From Candidatus Stahliibacteriota bacterium (lineage in GTDB: Bacteria > Hydrothermota > Tepidihabitantia > B3-TA06): a stretch of 64,000 nt of DNA. Made by a program: the position numbers and the translations under genes. The stretch covers positions 1-64,000 of the forward strand of contig SOJW01000040.1 of assembly GCA_004375895.1 (NCBI GenBank), given 5' to 3'. Positions 7,242-15,299 of this stretch are shown one piece after another (within the stretch, counting starts at the first letter, position 1; each line of letters begins with the position of its first letter). The notes below the pieces were generated by a model that saw only the letters and a list, made by a program, of their open reading frames with translations, made no database searches and had not been told where the DNA came from.

Positions 7242-8101
7242 TGTTTTCACGCAAGAACCTGCGCCCCGCCCGTAACACCCGCAAGAAGACCAAGCTCAAG
7301 GACGGGCTGTGGCTCAAGTGCGAGAGCTGCGGCGAGATACTCTACCGCCGGGAACTCGATCAATCCTGCTGGATCTGCCCCAAGTGCAACTTCCACTTCC
7401 GGATCGGGCACCGTAAATACATAGAACTTCTCCTGGACGAAGGTGGACTGGAAGAGGTGGATAAAGGCCTGGTGCCTGTTGACCCTTTGCGCTTCCCCAA
7501 GTACAAGGAGAAATACAGATCCTCACGCAAGAAGACCGGCATGGAGGAGGGGATCGTTTCAGGCAGGGCTGTAATTCAAGGGATAGAGGTTATCTTCGCG
7601 GCCACGGACTTCGCGTTCATGGGTGGGAGCATGGGTTCTGTTGTGGGCGAAAGGGTTGCTCGTGCGGCAAGACTCGCTCTTGCCGAACATAAACCGTTCG
7701 TTATGCTTACCGCATCCGGAGGAGGCGCCAGAATGCAGGAAGGGATTTTCTCCCTCATGCAGATGCCCAAGACCTCGGCTGAGGTGGCCCTTCTAAAGCA
7801 GGCGCACATCCCCTACATCAATATCCTGACCCATCCGACGATGGCCGGTGTTATGGCCTCGTTCGCTTCCCTGGGCGACGTAATAATCGCCGAACCCGGT
7901 GCACTTCTGGGCTTTACCGGCCCCCGTGTGATCGAGCAGACTATAGGCGAGAAGCTTCCGCCCGGATTCCAGCGATCGGAGTTTTTATTGGAGCACGGTT
8001 TCGTGGACATCGTCTGCTCCCGCCGTGACCTCAGGGAGACCGTGGCCAGGATCCTGAGCCTTCTTGCCGAACCTCATAAGGAGCCGTCGACTCAAACCTG
8101 A
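7241..8101 (+). CDS. accD: Acetyl-CoA carboxylase carboxyltransferase subunit beta
   Basis: Transfers the carboxyl group from biotin to acetyl-CoA to make malonyl-CoA, together with AccA. The N-terminal four-cysteine zinc ribbon is intact (C27, C30, C46, C49 in KCESCG and CPKCNF). The crotonase-like carboxyltransferase fold follows, with the oxyanion-hole glycines of TASGGGARMQEGIFSLMQM. At 286 aa it has normal length. The start is GTG, overlapping the fbp stop in TAGTG. accA is not in the window. A clear terminator follows. Confidence 0.95.
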   Translation: MFSRKNLRPARNTRKKTKLKDGLWLKCESCGEILYRRELDQSCWICPKCNFHFRIGHRKYIELLLDEGGLEEVDKGLVPVDPLRFPKYKEKYRSSRKKTGMEEGIVSGRAVIQGIEVIFAATDFAFMGGSMGSVVGERVARAARLALAEHKPFVMLTASGGGARMQEGIFSLMQMPKTSAEVALLKQAHIPYINILTHPTMAGVMASFASLGDVIIAEPGALLGFTGPRVIEQTIGEKLPPGFQRSEFLLEHGFVDIVCSRRDLRETVARILSLLAEPHKEPSTQT

Positions 8102-8116
8102 TCGAGAAATTAATTT

Positions 8117-8143
8117 AAAAAGCGGTCCGAAGGGCCGCTTTTT
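8117..8143 (+). terminator. Rho-independent terminator after accD
   Basis: AAAAAGCGG, loop TCCGAAGGG, CCGCTTTTT: a symmetric A/T-flanked stem 15 nt after the accD stop. Confidence 0.85.
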
Positions 8144-8229
8144 AAGAAGACGCAACCCTAGCGCACTTCTTTTGCTCGTCCAAGCAGGGTCGAAAAATCA
8201 GACCAGTCGGGCTTTCTTTGCGGAACCAA

Positions 8230-8257
8230 TTGACTAATGGTCTTGAAGCGGTATAAT
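8230..8257 (+). promoter_or_regulatory. Leaderless-type promoter of nucleoside kinase
   Basis: TTGACT, 16 bp, TATAAT, then only 7 nt to ATG 8265. Transcription should begin at or next to the start codon; no SD is present. Confidence 0.8.
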
Positions 8258-8264
8258 CCACCCC

Positions 8265-9938
8265 ATGATTAAGATCAAGCTGGGACGCGACGCAACAAGA
8301 GAGGTAAAGAAGGGAACGCCGATCACCGAACTGGTTCCAGCGGACCAGCCGGTTATCGCAGCCAAGCTGGAGGGCAAGCTGGTCGGCCTCAATACCCCGC
8401 TCACCGAAGACGCGAAGATCGAGTTCGTTATCGCCACCGATCCTGATGGGCTGCGGGTTCATCAGGAGAGCCTTATCTTCGTTTTGACCATGGCCGCCAA
8501 ACGCACCTTTCCGGAGGCTAGACCTGTGGTTGAGCACTCCACCTCCAAGGGATTCTACTGCACCTTACGGATGGAGCGCACCATGGAGAAGCGCGACGTG
8601 GAGCTACTTCAGGCCCAGATGCTCGGTCTTGTGGCCGACGATGCGCCCATCCGCATGAAACACGCCAGCCGAGATCAAGTAACCGCCATCTGTAAAAAGA
8701 ACAATAACTCCTCCAAGCTGGCGCTCCTGGAATACTCCGACAAGGAAAGCTACGTGATTCATCAATGCGACGATTTCTCCGACTGGACACGTGGGCCTTT
8801 GGTCTCATCCACCGGCTCACTGGCCTCCTTCGAGCTGCGTTACTACCCACCCGGCTTCATCCTGCACTTCCCTACGCCTGAAAGCTTCCCTGAGCTTCCA
8901 CCCTTCGTGGAGCAGCCAAAGCTCTTCCTTGTGTTCCATCACTACGAGGAGTGGGGCGAGGCGCTGGGGATCTCAGATATCGGGCAACTCAACCGTCTCA
9001 TAAGGGGCGGCAAAGGGTTGGAGCTTGTGAACGTGGCCGAGGCTCTGCACGAGAAGTCGATCGCCCGCATAGCGGACGAGATAGCAGGAACACCGATACT
9101 TCCACGCATGGTGCTCATAGGAGGACCTTCATCAGCGGGAAAGACTACGTTCGCCAAGCGCCTGGCTGTGCATCTGCGGGTTAACGGTTTGCGCCCCCAG
9201 CCGCTTTCGATGGACGACTACTTCTTTGATCGCTCACGCACCCCACTCGACGAAGAGGGTAAACCCGACTTCGAAGTCCTTGAAGCAGTTGATCTTGAAC
9301 TCTTCAACCAGCAGCTTGTGCTTCTTCTGGAAGGTAAAACCATAGATAGACCTCGCTTCGACTTTGAACGTGGCAGGCGTTATTTCGACGGAGCCACCCT
9401 GAGCCTGGCCCAGGACGAGATACTCATAGTGGAGGGTATCCACGCCCTTAACCCCCGCCTGACCGCAGCCGTGCCAAAACATCTCAAGTTCAAGATCTAC
9501 GTCTCGGCGCTGACCCAACTCAACTACCATGATCAACGCATCATCTCCACATCGGACACAAGGATGCTGAGGCGGATGCTACGTGACTACCGATACCGGG
9601 CTCATACACCTACCAAAACCCTCCAGCGTTGGTCCAAGGTGCGCAGGGGCGAGGAACGATACGTCTTTCCCTACCAGGAGACGGCGGACGAGATGTTCAA
9701 CTCAGCTTTGATATACGAGCTCTCGGTGATGCGCAACAAAGCCATGAAACTTCTTCATACGGTCCGCACCAAGGGTCTTAAAGCGGAGGCGGAACGCATA
9801 ATATCGCTTTTGGAATTCGTTACCCCAATGGACGATGCCGCGGTACCTCCAGCTTCTATCCTGCGCGAGTTCATAGGCTCAAGCGTCTTCCGCACCCGTC
9901 CCGTAACACCCGTAACACCCGTAACACACCACCCGTAA
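8265..9938 (+). CDS. TGS-domain uridine/nucleoside kinase fusion
   Basis: N-terminal TGS domain (residues 1-60), then a ThrRS/AlaX-like second domain, then a uridine kinase/phosphoribulokinase-type P-loop kinase with Walker A GGPSSAGKTTFAK near residues 285-297 and the substrate segment SMDDYFFDR. This architecture, with a threonyl-tRNA-synthetase-like front on Udk, is a known bacterial nucleoside kinase type; it probably phosphorylates uridine or cytidine in pyrimidine salvage. The gene has its own promoter with no leader. Its extreme C-terminus (RPVTPVTPVTHHP) is encoded by a tandem CCCGTAACA repeat that runs across the stop codon, suggesting recent extension of the frame by repeat DNA. Confidence 0.85.
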   Translation: MIKIKLGRDATREVKKGTPITELVPADQPVIAAKLEGKLVGLNTPLTEDAKIEFVIATDPDGLRVHQESLIFVLTMAAKRTFPEARPVVEHSTSKGFYCTLRMERTMEKRDVELLQAQMLGLVADDAPIRMKHASRDQVTAICKKNNNSSKLALLEYSDKESYVIHQCDDFSDWTRGPLVSSTGSLASFELRYYPPGFILHFPTPESFPELPPFVEQPKLFLVFHHYEEWGEALGISDIGQLNRLIRGGKGLELVNVAEALHEKSIARIADEIAGTPILPRMVLIGGPSSAGKTTFAKRLAVHLRVNGLRPQPLSMDDYFFDRSRTPLDEEGKPDFEVLEAVDLELFNQQLVLLLEGKTIDRPRFDFERGRRYFDGATLSLAQDEILIVEGIHALNPRLTAAVPKHLKFKIYVSALTQLNYHDQRIISTSDTRMLRRMLRDYRYRAHTPTKTLQRWSKVRRGEERYVFPYQETADEMFNSALIYELSVMRNKAMKLLHTVRTKGLKAEAERIISLLEFVTPMDDAAVPPASILREFIGSSVFRTRPVTPVTPVTHHP

Positions 9939-9941
9939 CAC
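9899..9941 (+). repeat. CCCGTAACA tandem repeat spanning the kinase stop codon
   Basis: Four units of CCCGTAACA (one separated by ACACCA) encode the PVTPVT tail and pass through the TAA. The complementary motif ACGGGTGTGTTACGGGT occurs at 6062-6077 before the fbp promoter. Confidence 0.7.
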
Positions 9942-9972
9942 TACCAAGAAGAAACGCACTAGCTAATGCTTC

Positions 9973-9997
9973 CTTAAAGCTGCGCAGCAGCTTTAAG
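9973..9997. repeat. Hairpin CTTAAAGCTGCGCAGCAGCTTTAAG
   Basis: A perfect inverted repeat after the kinase gene. It could terminate transcription, although no T-run follows. It is the first of three hairpins in this 230-bp gap. Confidence 0.65.
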
Positions 9998-10023
9998 GGG
10001 CAAAGAAAGATACAGTCTCCCCT

Positions 10024-10054
10024 GCGATCTTTTCGCCTATGGCGAAAAGGAGCA
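10024..10054 (+). repeat. GCGATC/GGAGCA covarying hairpin, copy A
   Basis: GCGATCTTTTCGCC-TAT-GGCGAAAAGGAGCAT. Constant outer flanks and a TTTT/AAAA stem core; the inner arm CGCC/GGCG differs from other copies with matching changes on both sides. Confidence 0.85.
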
Positions 10055-10063
10055 TTTATTTAG

Positions 10064-10102
10064 GGGGTCCCCATCGGGTCGTGTAACGACCCGATGGGGT
10101 GT
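10064..10102 (+). repeat. GGGGTCCC hairpin repeat, copy 4
   Basis: GGGGTCCCC, inner stem ATCGGGTCGT/ACGACCCGAT with a GTA loop, then GGGGTGT. This is the best-preserved stem in the family, lying just upstream of the rpmH promoter. Confidence 0.75.
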
Positions 10103-10107
10103 AACGT

Positions 10108-10135
10108 TTGACTTCCCATTATTTCACACTATAAT
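10108..10135 (+). promoter_or_regulatory. Promoter of rpmH operon
   Basis: TTGACT, 16 bp, TATAAT, then a leader of about 26 nt with the SD AAAGGAG. It should drive rpmH-rnpA-yidD-yidC-khpB-mnmE. Confidence 0.85.
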
Positions 10136-10167
10136 CCTACTCGCAGTTTGACGAAAGGAGAATGTTC

Positions 10168-10305
10168 ATGCCGAAAAGGACCTATCAACCAAGCAACCTT
10201 AAGCGCAAACGCAAGCATGGCTTCCGTAAACGCAACTCGACCTCCACAGGTCGGGCAGTGCTGAAGCGTCGCCGTGCCAAGGGCCGCAAACGCTTATCGG
10301 CGTGA
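10168..10305 (+). CDS. rpmH: 50S ribosomal protein L34
   Basis: A 45-residue basic protein missed by the ORF track: [20 protein letters not shown], then KGRKRLSA. It is a complete, typical L34. An ATG also occurs 6 nt upstream, but AAAGGAG is correctly spaced (7 nt) from the ATG at 10168, and L34 begins MPKRT. Its TGA overlaps the GTG of rnpA. Confidence 0.97.
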   Translation: MPKRTYQPSNLKRKRKHGFRKRNSTSTGRAVLKRRRAKGRKRLSA

Positions 10306-10655
10306 GGTTGAAGTTGAATACCGCTCGCTCTGAAAGTCTGCCGCGCTCTGAGATTCTTCGTGGTGATAGAGGTATAAGGGCCGTCCTGGCCGCCGCGCCG
10401 CTGTCCAGTGGAGCCCTCATGGCTTATTTCATTGAGGGGCCACGCCGCAGGGTAGCTTTCTTTGTTCCGAAAGGCATCGGGAAGGCGGTGGCTCGAAATC
10501 GTTATAAGCGCCGCATGCGTGAGATATACAGGCGAATGAAGAGAAAATTCCCAGAGGGCGTGATCATCTTCAGGTTAAAAAACGAGGCTGAGAAGGATGA
10601 GCTTTGCCGGTCTTTCCTCCTATGCGCCCAAAAACTGAGGGGGAAGGATGCGTAG
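10302..10655 (+). CDS. rnpA: Ribonuclease P protein component
   Basis: Protein subunit of RNase P, which matures tRNA 5' ends. At 117 aa it carries the RNR signature [16 protein letters not shown] near residues 65-80. It is AlaVal-rich before that and basic throughout. The GTG start overlaps the rpmH stop by 4 nt, the conserved rpmH-rnpA coupling seen across bacteria. It overlaps yidD by 8 nt downstream. Confidence 0.93.
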   Translation: MRLKLNTARSESLPRSEILRGDRGIRAVLAAAPLSSGALMAYFIEGPRRRVAFFVPKGIGKAVARNRYKRRMREIYRRMKRKFPEGVIIFRLKNEAEKDELCRSFLLCAQKLRGKDA

Positions 10656-10857
10656 GGTGCTTATCTGGCTCATTCGTGCCTACCAGATCATCTTTGCCGG
10701 AGCCCCGCGCAGTTGCCGCTTCGAACCCACTTGTTCAGAGTATGCAATCCAGGCGATAAAGCACTACGGTGCCTTCAAAGGAACGGCCAAGGCCGCATGG
10801 AGGATTCTGCGCTGCAACCCGTGGAATCCTGGCGGGTATGACCCTGTGAGGTGGTGA
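10648..10857 (+). CDS. yidD: Membrane protein insertion efficiency factor
   Basis: A 69-residue UPF0161 protein: short amphipathic N-terminus, then [16 protein letters not shown] and the tail [12 protein letters not shown], all diagnostic of YidD. It assists YidC/Sec-dependent insertion at the inner membrane. It overlaps rnpA by 8 nt and is followed directly by yidC. Confidence 0.95.
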   Translation: MRRVLIWLIRAYQIIFAGAPRSCRFEPTCSEYAIQAIKHYGAFKGTAKAAWRILRCNPWNPGGYDPVRW

Positions 10858-10858
10858 C

Positions 10859-12628
10859 GTGAGTGATGGACAACAAAAAAGAAGCAATATCTGGTCGACG
10901 ATCATTGTTGTGGTGTTGGTTGCAGGGATGTTGCTTATATTTAACTTTTTAAGGAAAGGCTCAGGTGGATGTATGGGTGAGCCGGCAGGTGAACAATCAA
11001 CGCCTGCTGCGGCTGCAGTTGGAGCAGGCACCAAAGAACCAACCACCGGCAGGGGATCGGAGGAGCGAGCACAGGATGGGCATAAAGCGGATTCAATAAC
11101 ACTTGAGAACGAACACCTCAAGCTTTCATTCCTTGCATGGCCATATCATCCAGGCTTCAGGATCACGAGGGTGGAAATCAAGGACTTCACCCGCAAGAAA
11201 GAAGCCACAAGTACTGAACGAATACCAGTCAACCTTCTTGAGGAGTCAGGTTTTGAGGTGCTGGGCAAGAAGGACACCACCCTTGAGGTCCTCAAGCTTG
11301 GTGATCGAAGTGATAGCTCGGTGACCTTTATTTGGGAGGATACACTGGGTAAGGAAAAGCGCATTACTGTGATTCTGGCCGAGCGGGAGTTAGCGGTTAT
11401 CCAGTCGGATTCGCTTGCTGCGCTCCTCTTCCGTTGTCCAGCCGGGCTTGTGCCGACCGAAGCGTTCTACGAGTATGATTCTAAAAAGAGAGCTTGGATT
11501 TACAATGGGGATAAGACAGAAATCGGTCTTTACCAGGTCTACTACCGGGATGGCCAGAGGGAGGTTAACTATCTGAACGCCAAGCGGATCGGCCAACTAA
11601 AGAAAGGCAACCGCGAGATCGAGCCCGGCCCTTACGAGTGGGTGGCGCTTCGTTCCAAGTACTTTACCGCAATCATATTGCCATCAGAACCTGTGGTTGG
11701 AAAGATAATCCCCAGCGTAACCAAGAAGCAACGTATCGGTCTCTCATTCGACATTGAAGGAGGCCGCGAGTTCAGGCTTTACTTCGGCCCTCAGGACTAC
11801 AACATCCTGACAAAGATGGGGCACAAACTGAACCGGATTGTCGAGCTGGGTGGCTCGGCTTTCCGCTGGCTTGGTGTCATAATCCTCAAGATATTCCAGT
11901 TCCTGAACCACGTTATAAAGAACTACGGGGTAGTAATCATCGTCTTCTCTATACTTATCAAACTCATCTTCCTGCCGCTTTCACAGGTGCAACAGCGTTC
12001 AATGCAGAAGATGCAGGTGCTGCAGCCCAAGCTTAAGGAACTCCAGGAGCGGTTCAAGGACGATAAAAAACGCCTGAACGAGGAAACCATGAAGCTGTAC
12101 AAACTTCACGGGGCGTCGCCGTTCAAGGGCTGCCTGCCCATGCTCATCCAGCTGCCTGTATTCTTCGGGCTTTACGCGGTGCTTCGCAGCGCCATTAGCC
12201 TGCGCGGCGCGCCCTTTGTCAAGCTGTTCACGGTAACTATTGTCAAGAACCCCGAAAAGGCCATCAACATCTTTAACTTCATTAGAATCCCCGCCGGCGA
12301 ATTAACGTGGCTGGCGGATCTGTCTCAGCACGATCCCTTCTACATCCTTCCGGTACTGATGGGCGTGGCCTCTGTAATCCAGAGCCTGCGAACCGCCACC
12401 GACCCACGAAATCGCCTAATGACCTTCATAATGCCGATTTTGATTACTGTAATCTTCCTTAACTTCCCTGCAGGACTACAGTTATACTGGTTTGTTTTTA
12501 ATCTCCTCTCCATTCTGGAGTTTGCGATTTTCAGGAGAGGGGCACGATCTGGAGGAACTCAATGGCAGAAGGACCGAACCAGCAAGATGCCTTCGGTGAA
12601 AAACTTGCCGAAGTCCTCTCGCAGATAG
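10859..12628 (+). CDS. yidC: Membrane protein insertase YidC
   Basis: Inserts membrane proteins with or without Sec. Of the Gram-negative long type (589 aa): an N-terminal membrane segment (residues about 12-28), a low-complexity A/G-rich linker, a periplasmic beta domain, then the five-helix core beginning near residue 350 (NYGVVIIVFSILIKLIFLPL), with the hydrophilic hairpin QQRSMQKMQVLQPKLKELQE. The GTG start follows yidD by 1 nt. The last 67 nt overlap khpB in another frame, so the C-terminal tail (QKDRTSKMPSVKNLPKSSRR) is basic, as is common for a ribosome-contacting tail. Confidence 0.95.
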   Translation: MSDGQQKRSNIWSTIIVVVLVAGMLLIFNFLRKGSGGCMGEPAGEQSTPAAAAVGAGTKEPTTGRGSEERAQDGHKADSITLENEHLKLSFLAWPYHPGFRITRVEIKDFTRKKEATSTERIPVNLLEESGFEVLGKKDTTLEVLKLGDRSDSSVTFIWEDTLGKEKRITVILAERELAVIQSDSLAALLFRCPAGLVPTEAFYEYDSKKRAWIYNGDKTEIGLYQVYYRDGQREVNYLNAKRIGQLKKGNREIEPGPYEWVALRSKYFTAIILPSEPVVGKIIPSVTKKQRIGLSFDIEGGREFRLYFGPQDYNILTKMGHKLNRIVELGGSAFRWLGVIILKIFQFLNHVIKNYGVVIIVFSILIKLIFLPLSQVQQRSMQKMQVLQPKLKELQERFKDDKKRLNEETMKLYKLHGASPFKGCLPMLIQLPVFFGLYAVLRSAISLRGAPFVKLFTVTIVKNPEKAINIFNFIRIPAGELTWLADLSQHDPFYILPVLMGVASVIQSLRTATDPRNRLMTFIMPILITVIFLNFPAGLQLYWFVFNLLSILEFAIFRRGARSGGTQWQKDRTSKMPSVKNLPKSSRR

Positions 12629-13047
12629 TCTCGCTTGCTGGTTTCCGCGCGCGCATAGAATGGCGTAAACGCAGTGAGAACGAATACTACGTCAACGCCC
12701 GTACGCGGCGCTGGGATGGTCTGCTCATAGGTCGGTTGGGCGAGACCCTGCGGGCGCTTCAGCTGGTGGTGCAGTCAATACTACAGCACCGTTACGGGAA
12801 GACGCCAAACGTTATAGTTGACGTCGGCGGTTACAAGCAGCGGCGTGAGAACTTCCTTCGAAAGAAGTCCATGGCCATAGCCAAGATAGTAAAAGAGACC
12901 GGCCGTGAGATGATGCTTGATCCATTGACTGACAAGGAACGCAAACTGGCAGAGCAAACCCTGGCCGGTATAGAGGGCGTGCGCTCCTACACCATAGGCA
13001 CCGGCTATCGAAAGAACGTAATCATTGCACCCGTTGATGCTCCTTGA
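12562..13047 (+). CDS. khpB: KH-R3H RNA-binding protein (KhpB/Jag)
   Basis: Single-stranded nucleic-acid-binding protein that partners KhpA in RNA regulation and often affects cell wall elongation. At 161 aa it has a KH-II domain (residues about 30-95, with GRLGETLRALQLVVQSIL) and an R3H domain (GGYKQRRENFLRKKSMAIAK near residues 93-112). The usual Jag-N domain is absent, so this is a short form. It overlaps yidC by 67 nt and ends inside mnmE, a tightly packed conserved order. Confidence 0.88.
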   Translation: MAEGPNQQDAFGEKLAEVLSQIVSLAGFRARIEWRKRSENEYYVNARTRRWDGLLIGRLGETLRALQLVVQSILQHRYGKTPNVIVDVGGYKQRRENFLRKKSMAIAKIVKETGREMMLDPLTDKERKLAEQTLAGIEGVRSYTIGTGYRKNVIIAPVDAP

Positions 13048-14371
13048 ACGCCTTCAAGATGTTATAGTTGCTCCAGCCACCCCTGGTGGCCGCAGTGCGT
13101 TGGCAATAGTGCGGGTCTCAGGACCCAAGACGCTAAGGATGTGTGATCAGATCTTTAAGGGGCGTAAACGTTTGATCGGAGCACGAGGGCATCAGTTGCT
13201 CAACGGATTCATCGTCGAGGGAGAGGAGATCGTAGATGAGGCCCTAGCCGCGGTTTACCGGGCTCCTCACAGCTATACCACCGAGGATACGGTCGAGTTC
13301 TCGCTCCACGGCAACCCGCTTATAGTGGAGCGGGTAACCGATCTTTTGATCGGGATCGGCGCTCGCCTGGCTCGTCCCGGGGAGTTTACCGAACGCGCTT
13401 TTCTTCACGGCAGGCTGGATGTAACCCAAGCTGAAGCGGTGCTTGCCACGATCGAGGCCCGAACCCTGAAGGGTATCAAGGCCGCTCTGGCACAACTACG
13501 AGGGGATCTTGCAAAAGAACTAGAGGGTCTTTCAGACCGGGTACGCTGGCTCCTAACCCTCCTCCAGGCTCAACTTGAGTTCCCTGAAGAGGACATCCAA
13601 GAGGAGTCCCTTGAGCCCATGTTGGAGGAGCTCATCGCAGACACCAAAAGGCTAGAGCGGGCGTTTCGCCGGGGGCGCAGCCAGCGTAAGGGCTTGGCGG
13701 TCATGATCCTCGGACGTCCTAACGTCGGCAAATCTACCCTCTTCAATGCCCTTCTGGGTGAAGAACGTTCTATCGTAACCCCTGTGCCCGGAACAACCAG
13801 GGATCTTGTAACCGGAACCCTACGTCTCCCCACAGGGCAGGTTCGCCTCTTCGACGGCGCAGGGATTGGAATCGCAGAATCGCTTCCCGATCAGTGCGCT
13901 GTCCGACGTGCAATAGGGGCGGTCAATCGTGCGGATTTCCTCTTGGTTATCCTTGATGCGACCTCAGGGTTTGTCCCGGCAGACGCTGAACTCCTGAAGC
14001 TTTTAAGGAAAAAACCAGGCATGATCGTATGGAACAAAACAGACGCCGTGAAGGAGGTCCCTTCCTTAGAAAACGTCTCCGGCGAGCCTATAGGGATCTC
14101 TGCCTTGAAGAGAAAGAATCTCTCCCCTCTCCTGGATCGCTTAAAGGAAGAAGCCTCAAGCCAGGGGGAGACGTTCTTTGCCAATCGCTTTCAGGAAGAG
14201 CGTCTGGAGCATCTGGCCGTGCATCTGCGGTCTGCTTTGGACGCGCAGTATCTGGATATGAGGGCAAAGGAACTGCGCGAGGCGCTTGCCGATGTCACAG
14301 GCACTGACCGCTCGGCTCTTGACCAACGCATACTTGAAGAGATCTTTTCACGCTTCTGCGTAGGAAAGTAG
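13037..14371 (+). CDS. mnmE: tRNA modification GTPase MnmE
   Basis: With MnmG it installs the 5-aminomethyl-type modification on wobble U34. An N-terminal formyl-THF-binding domain (VIVAPATPGGRSALAIVRVSGP) precedes an alpha-helical domain with an inserted G domain: G1 GRPNVGKST near residue 224, GTTRD, DGAG in place of the usual DTAG, and NKTD. The C-terminus FCVGK is the required CxGK motif. The track starts at TTG 13025; the ATG at 13037 (MLLERLQDVIVAPATP) matches the family better. Overlap with khpB continues the operon. Confidence 0.94.
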   Translation: MLLERLQDVIVAPATPGGRSALAIVRVSGPKTLRMCDQIFKGRKRLIGARGHQLLNGFIVEGEEIVDEALAAVYRAPHSYTTEDTVEFSLHGNPLIVERVTDLLIGIGARLARPGEFTERAFLHGRLDVTQAEAVLATIEARTLKGIKAALAQLRGDLAKELEGLSDRVRWLLTLLQAQLEFPEEDIQEESLEPMLEELIADTKRLERAFRRGRSQRKGLAVMILGRPNVGKSTLFNALLGEERSIVTPVPGTTRDLVTGTLRLPTGQVRLFDGAGIGIAESLPDQCAVRRAIGAVNRADFLLVILDATSGFVPADAELLKLLRKKPGMIVWNKTDAVKEVPSLENVSGEPIGISALKRKNLSPLLDRLKEEASSQGETFFANRFQEERLEHLAVHLRSALDAQYLDMRAKELREALADVTGTDRSALDQRILEEIFSRFCVGK

Positions 14372-14384
14372 GAGGTTATCTAAA

Positions 14385-14786
14385 GTGTATAGACGTGTGC
14401 TTTGCTATGTTGAGGCGGACGAAACCCGCCTCGAGGAACTTGAGGGGCTCCTGGATCTGGCTTCCCAGCTGCAGAGCCGCCTGATCGTGTTGGCGGTCTT
14501 GCCAGAGGAACCCGAAGAGTCGACAAAGGAAGAGAAGGAAAAACGGGATCTCCTCGAAGACAGAATATGGAATTTCCTGTATCAGATCGAGGACGTGGCA
14601 TTCGGAAGGGAACTTAAGATCTCACTTATGCTGGAGGAAGGCAAGCCGGAAGAGACCATCGCCTCGGTGGTTAAGAGCTACGAGGCAGACCTCTGTGTCA
14701 CCTTCCCCTATAAAGAACTTGATGCCGAGCTTCTTTTGCAAAAACTCGGCCCAACTCCCCTGCTCATTTTTAACCAGGAGGGATGA
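14385..14786 (+). CDS. UspA-like universal stress protein
   Basis: A 133-residue alpha/beta protein in the Usp pattern: N-terminal strand RRVLCYVEAD, a central strand RLIVLAVLP, and a late strand ADLCVTFP with LLIFNQEG at the end. The ATP-binding GxxGxxxxG loop is not clear, so it may be a non-ATP-binding member. The start is GTG with the SD AGGAGG at 14370-14375, overlapping the mnmE stop region; it overlaps the ptsN-like gene by 4 nt. Confidence 0.55.
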   Translation: MYRRVLCYVEADETRLEELEGLLDLASQLQSRLIVLAVLPEEPEESTKEEKEKRDLLEDRIWNFLYQIEDVAFGRELKISLMLEEGKPEETIASVVKSYEADLCVTFPYKELDAELLLQKLGPTPLLIFNQEG

Positions 14787-15241
14787 TGATTAGTATATCA
14801 GAGGCTATCCGAGAAGAAGGAATTGTGCTTGATCTTAAGGCACAGGAAAAGGTTGCCGTAATCAAGGAACTGGTCTCGGTCATGGTAGATCTGGGGTTAA
14901 TCCAGGACGAAGAAACATTCCTTGTCGACATCCTTAAGCGGGAGAACCTGGAAAGCACAGGTATTGGTCTTGGTGTAGCAATACCCCATGCCAGGACAAC
15001 CGCGACCAGTGAACTTCTTCTTGCCTTTGGCCGCTCCGCCAAGGGGGTTGACTTCAACTCGCTCGACGGCAAACCATCCCACCTTATCTTCCTTATAGCT
15101 GCACCCGAGGAGAAGAAATCACACTACATCATGGCGCTTGCCAGGCTTTCAAAGATACTGCGTAAGGAAGAGATGCGCACCAGGCTGTCAAAAGCAGCTA
15201 CTCCGGCAGAGGTCATGGAAATCCTCAAAGAGGCCGAGTAA
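14783..15241 (+). CDS. PTS EIIA (fructose/nitrogen type) domain protein
   Basis: A single PTS EIIA type 2 domain of 152 aa with the phospho-histidine segment GLGVAIPHARTT near residues 62-74. It resembles PtsN/EIIA-Ntr, a regulatory phosphocarrier, more than a transport subunit: no EIIB or EIIC lies nearby. Two adjacent ATGs follow GGAGG; either could be the start. It is cotranscribed with the UspA-like gene (4-nt overlap) and followed by a strong terminator. Confidence 0.85.
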   Translation: MMISISEAIREEGIVLDLKAQEKVAVIKELVSVMVDLGLIQDEETFLVDILKRENLESTGIGLGVAIPHARTTATSELLLAFGRSAKGVDFNSLDGKPSHLIFLIAAPEEKKSHYIMALARLSKILRKEEMRTRLSKAATPAEVMEILKEAE

Positions 15242-15266
15242 GGCAATCACAACCCATGCGCTGGAA

Positions 15267-15294
15267 AGAAACGACCCTAGGTCGTTTCTTTTTT
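15267..15294 (+). terminator. Rho-independent terminator after EIIA gene
   Basis: AAGAAACGACC, loop CTA, GGTCGTTTCTTTTTT. The T-run is on the plus strand and the A-rich left arm could also serve the converging minus-strand operon. Confidence 0.9.
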
Positions 15295-15299
15295 ATAAA

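Noticed and set aside
9899-9941. Tandem CCCGTAACA units considered as a CRISPR or VNTR array
   Set aside because: Units are 9 bp with no spacers, and part of it is coding; no cas gene in the window. Listed as a simple tandem repeat.
14385-14786. Treating the UspA-like gene as an MnmG or other operon partner of mnmE
   Set aside because: The sequence has no FAD-binding motif and follows the Usp strand pattern instead.
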